From: Candidatus Hydrogenedentota bacterium
GTDB taxonomy: Bacteria; Hydrogenedentota; Hydrogenedentia; Hydrogenedentiales; GCA-2746185
Assembly (NCBI GenBank): GCA_012965445.1
Contig: DTSJ01000444.1
Span: 1-6,879 of the forward strand
Direction of reading: 5' to 3'
DNA length: 6,879 nucleotides
Under the pieces are notes generated by a model. It worked only from the letters and a program-made list of their open reading frames with translations, was not told where the DNA came from and made no database searches. Shown piece after piece: positions 1-5,215 of this stretch (its first letter is position 1; every line of letters starts with the position of its first letter). The translations under genes and the position numbers were made by a program.

Positions 1-333
1 GAACAAGGCAGCCCATGATCGAGCCGTCCATATATGATTGCCAACAGTATAAAGGATGTAATAGTAAAATATATTTAAGTAGATACTATATAAACTGTAT
101 AACAGCGTGTAACGTATACATGTAATGGAGATCTCGGAGAATTCAAAGAAGGCATTTTGGTGTTCAATTGTGCTATTTTAGTGTTTTTCAGTTCAAATTA
201 CCTTCTGGAACTGATTGTCCGGAGAAAGCCCGTAGAGACCGTCAAGCAAATTATGACGCCCTCGTCTTCCGGGAACTGCTCATGTTGATTCGCCACGACC
301 ACCGGTCAGAACCGGGATTGGGTTTATGCTGAA
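1..333. other. Non-coding AT-rich leader upstream of the heptosyltransferase gene
   Basis: I see no convincing gene here. The longest open frames are short: positions 3-124 and 103-285 on the + strand, both with an unnatural-looking composition and no good start. Positions 61-120 are about 77% A+T (46 of 60 bases), far above the neighbouring genes. This part carries several TATA-like elements, an imperfect tandem 9-mer (85-102) and a small inverted repeat (95-105). From about 200 onward the composition returns to that of the genes. It probably contains the promoter and leader of the downstream gene, but I cannot place a promoter with confidence. A degraded gene or the edge of an acquired segment are alternatives. 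Confidence 0.6.
85..105. repeat. Imperfect tandem 9-mer and small inverted repeat in AT-rich DNA
   Basis: ACTATATAA (85-93) is followed directly by ACTGTATAA (94-102), a tandem copy with one mismatch. Overlapping it, CTGT (95-98) and ACAG (102-105) form an inverted repeat around a 3-bp centre. A related AGTATAAA lies at 46-53. These could be operator or promoter elements, but they may be chance in such AT-rich DNA. Confidence 0.3.
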
Positions 334-1374
334 TTGCTAAATGGTGTTCCACGAATTTTGATTATTCGGCTCAGCGCGATTGGGGACGTCGTGCGCGTGC
401 TCCCTGCCCTGCATTGTCTGCGGGATACCTTTCCCGACGCGCAGATCGATTGGGTCGTGGAAAGCAAGTCGGCAGACGTGCTCGAAGGTCATTCACTCAT
501 CGACCAGTTGCTCGTGTTCTCACGCCCCCACGACCTGAAGCAGTCCTACCGGGAGTTCCGTGCGCTGTGCAAAAAAGTGCGATCAAATCGATATGATATG
601 GCCATTGATTTTCATGGGATCCTCAAGAGCGGTCTCATAACATTTGCATCCAGGGCCCCAGAAAGATACGGGTTCTCCAGACCGCGAAGCCAGGAATTGA
701 GCTACCTGTTTATCAATCGCAAAACTAAACTCGGCCAGGAAGTTCGAAATAGAATGCATGAGAACCTGGCACTATGCGAATCATTCTCTAAGGGATGGAA
801 ATCGCTGGACGTATCCCTCCACATTCCGGAGGACGCCCTCGACATGAGTGAAGCGTTTATGGAGGAGAACTTTGCCGGCGCAAAGAAGATTGCTGCCGTC
901 CATGTTCCTGTTGACCGTCCGGAGAAACAATGGCCACTGGCGCATTTCGCGGCTCTAACGGATATGCTGCTGTCAGACGGACGTTTCGATGTGCTGCTGA
1001 CCTGGGGTCCTGGACAGTTGGATATGGTTCGTGAGGTAGCAGCGATGACTACCCGGAATCCCGTTATCGCCCCGGAGACGGACAGTCTGAAGCAGTATAT
1101 GGCACTAGTCCAGAAGTCTGACCTCTATTTCGGCGGGGATACAGGTCCTATGCACATCGCTTCAGCTCTGGATGTCCCCGTCGTTTCGGTCTTCGGAGGC
1201 ACCGATCCGGAACAGCACGCGACGCTGCGCCAACCCAGTAAAGTGCTGCAAGCATCGGAGTTTGTCCCTGATTCACAGATACTCGCTGCGATGACCCCAT
1301 CGGAAATGCTCTCATGTATCACACCCGAAATGGCTTACGATGCCTGTGTGTCGTTGACTCTAGGAAAATCCTGA
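334..1374 (+). CDS. ADP-heptose:LPS heptosyltransferase-like protein (glycosyltransferase family 9)
   Basis: Predicted cytoplasmic, membrane-associated GT-B enzyme that transfers heptose from ADP-heptose to the growing LPS inner core. Its 346 residues fit the family (about 320-350). The N-terminal domain opens with a Rossmann strand and the GD motif (G17-D18, in LSAIGDVVRVLPAL), followed by DFHG near residue 92. The C-terminal nucleotide-sugar domain has a DRPEKQWP segment (194-201, with K198 where WaaC has its ADP-heptose-binding lysine) and the hallmark DTGPMHIASALDVPVVSVFG motif from D269. The H-V-P-V-D-R form resembles the WaaC branch more than the usual PGA form, but I cannot separate heptosyltransferase I from II or from another GT9 member. 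The TTG start is a best guess: the frame is closed by a stop at 286-288, no in-frame ATG exists before the first strand, and only a weak GGGA (314-317) lies upstream. It stands alone and converges on rsmG. Confidence 0.88.
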   Translation: MLNGVPRILIIRLSAIGDVVRVLPALHCLRDTFPDAQIDWVVESKSADVLEGHSLIDQLLVFSRPHDLKQSYREFRALCKKVRSNRYDMAIDFHGILKSGLITFASRAPERYGFSRPRSQELSYLFINRKTKLGQEVRNRMHENLALCESFSKGWKSLDVSLHIPEDALDMSEAFMEENFAGAKKIAAVHVPVDRPEKQWPLAHFAALTDMLLSDGRFDVLLTWGPGQLDMVREVAAMTTRNPVIAPETDSLKQYMALVQKSDLYFGGDTGPMHIASALDVPVVSVFGGTDPEQHATLRQPSKVLQASEFVPDSQILAAMTPSEMLSCITPEMAYDACVSLTLGKS

Positions 1375-1385
1375 GACCGGATTCG

Positions 1386-1401
1386 GGTTCCACGTGGAAC
1401 C
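1386..1401. other. parS-like ParB-binding site 1
   Basis: GGTTCCACGTGGAACC is a perfect 16-bp palindrome centred on CACGTG. It matches the bacterial parS consensus TGTTNCACGTGNAACA at all core positions, with only the outermost bases differing. It begins 12 bp after the heptosyltransferase stop codon, and its last two bases begin the direct repeat that carries DnaA box 1. ParB with CTP would load here and spread, to be acted on by ParA or SMC. parA and parB are not in the window. Confidence 0.85.
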
Positions 1402-1411
1402 TGTGGAAAAG
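1400..1411 (+). other. DnaA-box-like site 1, abutting parS site 1
   Basis: CCTGTGGAAAAG contains TGTGGAAAA (1402-1410), one base from the strong DnaA box TGTGGATAA (reverse complement TTATCCACA). It immediately follows the parS palindrome and matches the second box region (1516-1527) at 11 of 12 bases, in the same orientation 116 bp away. The shared flanks make a functional pair more likely than a single chance match. Confidence 0.5.
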
Positions 1412-1453
1412 ATCTGGATAGATCGACCCAAAATCGGCAATATCTATAAAGTC

Positions 1454-1481
1454 GCCCACATCCCTTGGAATAGGGGCTTTT
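1454..1481 (+). terminator. Weak hairpin followed by four T, possible terminator of the heptosyltransferase gene
   Basis: CCCT (1462-1465) can pair with AGGG (1472-1475) around a 6-nt loop. Alternatively GCCC (1454-1457) pairs with GGGC (1474-1477). Both are followed by TTTT (1478-1481). The stems are short and the T-tract is minimal, so an efficient intrinsic terminator is doubtful, but nothing better lies downstream of the gene on this strand. Confidence 0.25.
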
Positions 1482-1491
1482 CACGCACTCT

Positions 1492-1510
1492 ATCGGGGCT
1501 GTCCCGCGAT
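1492..1510. repeat. Hairpin just upstream of DnaA box 2
   Basis: ATCG plus GGG (1492-1498) pairs with CCC (1503-1505) and CGAT (1507-1510). This gives a 7-bp stem with one bulged G (1506) and a 4-nt loop. No T-tract follows on either strand, so it is not a classical intrinsic terminator. It ends 7 bp before the perfect DnaA box. It could help end rsmG or heptosyltransferase transcripts or be a structural element of the segment. Confidence 0.4.
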
Positions 1511-1517
1511 TGTCTCC

Positions 1518-1526
1518 TGTGGATAA
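1518..1526 (+). other. Perfect DnaA box 2
   Basis: TGTGGATAA is the reverse complement of TTATCCACA, the high-affinity DnaA box. The flanks CC and G match those of the first box. A single perfect 9-mer can occur by chance, but its setting between two parS palindromes and beside rsmG raises its credibility. Confidence 0.65.
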
Positions 1527-1533
1527 GTCCCAA

Positions 1534-1558
1534 AATTGAACAGACCGCACGTTCAATT
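1534..1558. repeat. 8-bp inverted repeat between DnaA box 2 and parS 2
   Basis: AATTGAAC (1534-1541) and GTTCAATT (1551-1558) are exact inverted copies separated by 9 bp. With no adjoining T-tract on the + strand it is not a standard terminator. Its role is unknown: it could bind a dimeric protein or fold at the 3' end of the rsmG transcript. Confidence 0.5.
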
Positions 1559-1572
1559 CGCACTTTAAAGCA

Positions 1573-1588
1573 GGTTCCACGTGGAACA
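1573..1588. other. parS-like ParB-binding site 2
   Basis: GGTTCCACGTGGAACA contains a perfect 14-bp palindrome (1574-1587) and agrees with the bacterial parS consensus except at the first base. It ends 2 bp short of the rsmG stop codon. It is identical to parS site 1 over 15 of 16 bases, so the two are clearly the same element. Confidence 0.85.
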
Positions 1589-1590
1589 AT

Positions 1591-2247
1591 CTAAGACAAC
1601 AACTCTATTTGGTACAATCTGTTTCGCCGCATACCAGCCACAGAAAACTCATCGATTATCTCGTCAACCGAGAACCCACCCACGAATTCGACATCCATCT
1701 CGTGTATCGATTCGGTCTGGCAAAGAAAGACATCTCCCCCTGCAAGTCTCTCCAGAAGCCTCCGAATCACCTCTTCAGGTTTTTCGATCGCCCGCGACGT
1801 GATGAGCCTCCGTGTTTCACCATCTTCGCCCCCATCGAACGACTCATTCATGATGGAAACGTTTTCCAGTGACAGACGTCGAACAACTTTCTTCAGAAAA
1901 ACCGTCTTCTTTGTGTTACGCTCAATCAACCTGGCTTCCAGGTTCGGAAACAGTATGCACAGCGGTACAGCAGGAAATCCGCCCCCGCTTCCGATATCAA
2001 TATAGCAGCCCTTCGTCCCTTCAATGAACGACCGCAAACATGGCGCAAGAGCCAACGAATCAACACAGTGGTTTCCCAGATTCGTCTCAGCGTCCACGAC
2101 AGAGACGAGCGACGCATAAGCATTCCACTCCCGAATCAATCCGACATAAGTCTCCAACAAACCCAACACCGAATCCCGATCAAACGAAACTCCCGCCTCC
2201 GCACATAAGCCAAGTGCCTTTTCGATAAGTGTAGTATCATTTTTCAT
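1591..2247 (-). CDS. rsmG: 16S rRNA (guanine-527-N7)-methyltransferase RsmG (GidB)
   Basis: Cytoplasmic SAM-dependent methyltransferase that makes m7G527 in the 530 loop of 16S rRNA. In other bacteria its loss gives low-level streptomycin resistance. The 218 residues match the family (about 205-240). An N-terminal helical part (1-58) leads to N-H-x-x-D-S (59-64), then the SAM-binding glycine loop DIGSGGGFP (84-92), the acidic strand end with a basic run ERNTKKTVFLKK (109-120), and SRA (151-153) of the catalytic core. The ATG start is supported by the family N-terminus, though no Shine-Dalgarno precedes it. It is divergent from the apgM-like gene and convergent with the heptosyltransferase. 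In many genomes rsmG is followed by parA-parB. Here the downstream space holds parS sites instead. Confidence 0.95.
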   Translation of the reverse strand: MKNDTTLIEKALGLCAEAGVSFDRDSVLGLLETYVGLIREWNAYASLVSVVDAETNLGNHCVDSLALAPCLRSFIEGTKGCYIDIGSGGGFPAVPLCILFPNLEARLIERNTKKTVFLKKVVRRLSLENVSIMNESFDGGEDGETRRLITSRAIEKPEEVIRRLLERLAGGDVFLCQTESIHEMDVEFVGGFSVDEIIDEFSVAGMRRNRLYQIELLS

Positions 2248-2267
2248 AGTTTAATCATTTTTATAAT
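2241..2267 (+). promoter_or_regulatory. Candidate sigma-70 promoter for the apgM-cimA operon
   Basis: TATAAT at 2262-2267 is a perfect -10 hexamer. The best upstream -35 is TTTTCA (2241-2246, 4 of 6) at a short 15-bp spacing, overlapping the rsmG start codon. A start near 2274 would give a leader of about 105 nt. The -10 is convincing on its own, the -35 is not. Confidence 0.3.
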
Positions 2268-2292
2268 AGAAGTTCCATATCCGCCAAAGCAA
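2263..2292 (-). promoter_or_regulatory. Candidate sigma-70 promoter for rsmG
   Basis: Read leftward, TTGCTT (complement of 2287-2292) is followed after 18 bp by TATTAT (complement of 2263-2268), which is 5 of 6 to the -10 consensus and 3 of 6 to the -35. The predicted start would leave only about 8-10 nt before the rsmG ATG, consistent with the absence of a Shine-Dalgarno sequence. Confidence 0.35.
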
Positions 2293-2362
2293 CGGAATCG
2301 TCGTATAGCTTTGATTCACAACCACTTATATGCTATTTTCTTGACCTCACCTACCATACTAC

Positions 2363-2367
2363 AGGAG
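2363..2367 (+). promoter_or_regulatory. Ribosome binding site for the apgM-like gene
   Basis: AGGAG lies 12 nt before the TTG at 2380. The spacing is slightly long, but it is the only Shine-Dalgarno-like purine run upstream, and it supports 2380 over the TTG codons at 2311 and 2341. Confidence 0.5.
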
Positions 2368-2379
2368 TCGAACCGGAAA

Positions 2380-3609
2380 TTGAAGCATTTAGTCCTATTA
2401 GGCGACGGCATGGCCGATTTCCCGCTCGACGAGTTAGGCGGTAAAACCCCAATCGCCGCTGCAAACACACCAGCTATGGATGATGCCGCACGCCTCGGTA
2501 TCACAGGACTCTTCATGCCCATCCCGGATGCTTTTCCTCCCGGAAGCGACATCGGAAACCTTTCCGTCTTCGGATATGACCCCCACGAGACCTTCACGGG
2601 ACGCGCACCGCTCGAAGCAGTGAATCAGAATATTTCCATAGGACCCGATCAGCTCGTCTTTCGCTGCAACCTCGTCACACTCGAAAACAAACGCATGAAA
2701 GACTTTTCCGCCGATCACATTTCTTCCGAAGAAGCCGCAGAACTCATCCAAGCACTCAACGACTCGCTCGGGCAAGACGGCCTTCGTTTTTACCCCGGCG
2801 TTGGGTATCGCCACCTCCTCCTCGTCGATGTGGCACCGGAAACCAAGTCACTGTACGCGGCGTTGCAATGCACACCGCCGCACGACATCAGCGATCAGGA
2901 ATACGAGCCGCATCTCCCAAAAGGAGATCATAACGAATCAGTAATCGGCCTGATGGAAAAAGCGCAGGAAGTACTGCGTGATCATTCGGTCAATCAAAAA
3001 CGAATTCTCGCTGGAAAACTGCCGGCCACATCCATCTGGCTCTGGGGACAAGGCGGTGCTCCCTCCATGCAAACCTACGCCCAGCGTTTCGACGTTTCAG
3101 GCGCAGTCATCTCCGCCGTTGATCTCGTAAACGGCATCGGAAAAAGCGCGGGCCTCGAAATAGTCAAAGTCCAAGGGGCGACCGGTTATGTCGATACCAA
3201 TTACGCCGGAAAAGTCGAAGCCGCATTGAACGCTCTCGAAACCGTCGACTTCGTTTACCTCCACGTAGAAGCCCCCGACGAAGCAGCCCACGAAGGCGAT
3301 ACAGCCCTTAAAATAAAGGCTATTGAGGACTTCGACGCACTCGTAGTCAAACCGTGCATGGACTTCGCCAAACAACGCGGAGACTGCCGTATAGTCATCG
3401 GGCCCGATCACATCACCTCCATCGAATCAAGAACCCACGCAGGCGGCCCCGTCCCCTTTATACTCTACGGCCCCGGGATCACCCCCAACGACCGCGCCTG
3501 CTATTCCGAAGAAGAAGCCGCAAAAGCTGGCGTTCTCTTCCCCGATGGACATACCCTCATCCCTACAATGCTCACCGAAAAAACCGTGGCATTTTTACCT
3601 CAATCATGA
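2380..3609 (+). CDS. ApgM-type cofactor-independent phosphoglycerate mutase family protein (proposed homoserine kinase subgroup)
   Basis: Alkaline-phosphatase-superfamily phosphotransferase of the archaeal-type iPGM family. Either it interconverts 3- and 2-phosphoglycerate, or, as proposed for bacterial relatives, it phosphorylates homoserine. I start it at the TTG at 2380 (409 aa) because MKHLVLLGDGMADFP matches the family N-terminus. The frame runs back to a TTG at 2311, but those extra 23 residues look like leader. Visible motifs: metal site GDGMAD (8-13), the serine nucleophile in PPGSDIGNLS (S56), TGRAPLEA near 73-80, APDEAAHEGD (D300, H304), GPDH (D343, H344) and THAGGPVPF (H353). All catalytic metal ligands appear present. 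cimA follows after 19 nt, so they are probably cotranscribed. That pairing favours an amino-acid role, but sequence alone does not decide the substrate. Confidence 0.88.
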   Translation: MKHLVLLGDGMADFPLDELGGKTPIAAANTPAMDDAARLGITGLFMPIPDAFPPGSDIGNLSVFGYDPHETFTGRAPLEAVNQNISIGPDQLVFRCNLVTLENKRMKDFSADHISSEEAAELIQALNDSLGQDGLRFYPGVGYRHLLLVDVAPETKSLYAALQCTPPHDISDQEYEPHLPKGDHNESVIGLMEKAQEVLRDHSVNQKRILAGKLPATSIWLWGQGGAPSMQTYAQRFDVSGAVISAVDLVNGIGKSAGLEIVKVQGATGYVDTNYAGKVEAALNALETVDFVYLHVEAPDEAAHEGDTALKIKAIEDFDALVVKPCMDFAKQRGDCRIVIGPDHITSIESRTHAGGPVPFILYGPGITPNDRACYSEEEAAKAGVLFPDGHTLIPTMLTEKTVAFLPQS

Positions 3610-3617
3610 ACCCATTT

Positions 3618-3621
3618 GGAG
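3618..3621 (+). promoter_or_regulatory. Ribosome binding site that fixes the cimA start
   Basis: GGAG sits 7 nt before the GTG at 3629, an ideal spacing. The open frame reaches upstream to an ATG at 3545 inside the preceding gene, but the family N-terminus begins just after this GTG. The short intergenic gap with its own Shine-Dalgarno therefore decides the start. Confidence 0.8.
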
Positions 3622-3628
3622 AACTGTA

Positions 3629-5215
3629 GTGAGCACCAGGATTGAAATCTACGACGTCACCCTTCGCGACGGCGCACAAGGCCCCGGAATCAAATTCTCG
3701 TCCGAAGATCAGCTCCGCGTCGTAAAAGCGCTCGACGATTTCGGAGTCGCCTATATCGAAGGAGGACAGCCGGGCTCGAATCCCAAAGCCGTCGAACTTT
3801 TCGAACGCGCCGCTGACATGAACCTGAAGAATGCAAAGCTCACTGCCTTCGGTAGTACCCGCTACTCGCAGTCAACCGTCGAAGACGATGAAAACCTCAA
3901 AGCGCTCCTCAGCGCAAGAACCGAAATCGTAACCATTTTCGCCAAGTCCTCCATCACGCAGGTCAAGGAAATCCTCCGCATCCCCCTCGACGAGAATCTC
4001 AAAATCGTAGAAGAATCCGTTGCCTACCTCATTGATCAAGGTGTGCGCGTCATGGTTGACGGCGAGCACTTCTTCGACGGCTTTTTCGAAGACAACGAAT
4101 ACGCGCTCGCGTGTATGGAGTCCGCCTGGAATGCCGGGGCTGAAACCCTGATTCCCTGCGACACAAATGGCGGCCGTCTGCCCCACGAAATCCAACAGGC
4201 CATGCGCGCCCTCCGTACCAAACTGCCCGATACCCCCTTGGGCATACACACCCACAACGACTCCGACTGTGGCACCGCAAACTCCCTCATCGGCATTCAG
4301 GAAGGCGCCGTCCAGCTCCAGGGCACAATCAACGGCTACGGCGAACGAACAGGAAACGCCAATCTCTGCTCCATTATCCCCTCACTTCAGCTGAAAATGG
4401 GCTACGATGTCGTAACCCCCGAAAACCTCACCAACCTCAGTCGACTAAGCCACTTGGTCGCCGAACTCGCCAACATGGTGCCAAAAGACAACGCCCCCTA
4501 CGTAGGCCGCGACGCATTCACCCACAAAGGCGGAATGCACGCCGACGCCGTCCGCAAAATGAAGTCCAGCTACGAACACATCGACCCTCCCCTGGTCGGC
4601 AACACCACACATATTCCGGTCAGCGAAATGGCCGGCCGCTCGAGTCTTCTTGAAAAAGCAGCCGAACTCGGCATCGAACTCACCAAAGAAGACCCAAAAA
4701 CGAAGGCAATTCTCAAAAAAGTGAAGGATCTTGAAAATCTCGGCCTCGAATTCGAAGGCGCAGATGCCTCACTCGAACTCCTCATGCGCAAAACCATCGG
4801 CGATTTCACCCCCTATTTCACCCTCGACGGATACCATGCCAGCACCGTCCAAAGCGGCCTCGGCGGAGACACGACGGCCGAAGCCACGATCAAAATTACA
4901 CTCCCCGACGGCACAAAATTGCACACAGCCGCAGAAGGCGATGGCCCCGTAGCCGCGCTCGACCGGGCACTCCGCAAAGCACTAACAGAGCACTACCCGG
5001 AAATAGAACGACTCCACCTCGAAGACTACAAAGTACGCATCCTCGACAGCCACGCGGCCGCCAGCGCACGCACCCGCGTCCTAATCGAATCCAGCGACGG
5101 AGAAGAATCCTGGTACACAGTAGGCGTCTCAGAAAACATCATCTCCGCCTCCTACGACGCCCTCGTCGACAGCGTAGAATACCTGCTCTACAAAGTCCGT
5201 ACGAAAGAAGCCTAA
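3629..5215 (+). CDS. cimA: (R)-citramalate synthase CimA
   Basis: DRE-TIM metallolyase that condenses acetyl-CoA with pyruvate to (R)-citramalate, the first step of the threonine-independent route to isoleucine. From the GTG the product is 528 aa, normal for the long bacterial CimA type. The catalytic TIM barrel begins with DVTLRDGAQ (9-17, R13 and D14 being the catalytic arginine and metal ligand), has metal-binding HTH (207-209) and NGYGERTGNANL (235-246). HKGGMHADAV (299-308) and VGNTTHIPVSEMAGRSSL (323-340) follow. The C-terminal LeuA-type dimer regulatory domain (about 395-525), with YKVRILDS and ESSDGEESWYTVGVSENII, is the usual site of isoleucine feedback. The linker layout and this C-terminus distinguish it from isopropylmalate and homocitrate synthases. 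It is second gene of the operon, and its stop codon overlaps that of thrS on the other strand. Confidence 0.93.
   Translation: MSTRIEIYDVTLRDGAQGPGIKFSSEDQLRVVKALDDFGVAYIEGGQPGSNPKAVELFERAADMNLKNAKLTAFGSTRYSQSTVEDDENLKALLSARTEIVTIFAKSSITQVKEILRIPLDENLKIVEESVAYLIDQGVRVMVDGEHFFDGFFEDNEYALACMESAWNAGAETLIPCDTNGGRLPHEIQQAMRALRTKLPDTPLGIHTHNDSDCGTANSLIGIQEGAVQLQGTINGYGERTGNANLCSIIPSLQLKMGYDVVTPENLTNLSRLSHLVAELANMVPKDNAPYVGRDAFTHKGGMHADAVRKMKSSYEHIDPPLVGNTTHIPVSEMAGRSSLLEKAAELGIELTKEDPKTKAILKKVKDLENLGLEFEGADASLELLMRKTIGDFTPYFTLDGYHASTVQSGLGGDTTAEATIKITLPDGTKLHTAAEGDGPVAALDRALRKALTEHYPEIERLHLEDYKVRILDSHAAASARTRVLIESSDGEESWYTVGVSENIISASYDALVDSVEYLLYKVRTKEA

Larger units (their letters stand above)
1375..1590. 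other. Convergent intergenic region with parS sites, DnaA boxes and hairpins (possible origin or centromere segment)
   Basis: These 216 bp lie between two converging genes, so no promoter is expected. They nevertheless contain two parS-type palindromes (centres 187 bp apart), two same-orientation DnaA boxes in an 11-of-12 matching direct repeat, and two hairpins. No open frame here resembles a protein, and those crossing the palindromes are by-products. ParB nucleates on parS close to oriC in most bacteria, and rsmG is a classic origin-proximal gene, so the position fits. Against a full oriC: only two good DnaA boxes, no strong AT-rich unwinding element, and a strand-composition change of the wrong polarity. 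I favour a parS cluster near the origin. Confidence 0.7.
2248..2379. promoter_or_regulatory. Divergent intergenic region between rsmG and the apgM-cimA operon
   Basis: This 132-bp AT-rich spacer must drive both transcription units. Near the rsmG side lies TATAATA (2262-2268), which reads as TATAAT rightward and TATTAT leftward, so overlapping back-to-back -10 elements are possible. No riboswitch-like fold or T-box attenuator is evident, even though the downstream genes belong to amino-acid metabolism. Confidence 0.5.

Noticed and set aside
103..288. A small protein gene in the leader, frame open 103-285
   Set aside because: No ATG in the first half, no Shine-Dalgarno before the TTG or GTG candidates near 157-160, and no recognisable domain. 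The evidence is too weak to annotate.
344..352. TGTTCCACG, a perfect left half of the parS consensus at the start of the heptosyltransferase gene
   Set aside because: The right half (AATTTTG) does not continue the palindrome, and the bases encode the expected V-P-R of the protein. Most likely chance.
1375..1590. A complete chromosomal oriC
   Set aside because: Only one perfect and one near-perfect DnaA box, no strong AT-rich unwinding stretch beside them, no dnaA or dnaN in view, and composition change of the wrong polarity. Kept as a parS cluster with DnaA boxes.
1335..1594. Open frames crossing the intergenic gap on both strands, one starting Met-Phe-His-Val-Glu-Pro
   Set aside because: The parS palindrome itself reads as F-H-V-E or V-P-R-G-T in translation. 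The rest has no protein-like composition or family resemblance, so these are by-products of the palindromes.
2248..2379. A T-box or amino-acid attenuator ahead of the amino-acid operon
   Set aside because: No T-box-like conserved core, no leader peptide with repeated Ile or Thr codons and no terminator hairpin with a T-run are visible.
2434..2814. A 126-codon - strand frame inside the apgM-like gene
   Set aside because: Antisense shadow of conserved catalytic motifs, including the serine nucleophile region, with no domain of its own.
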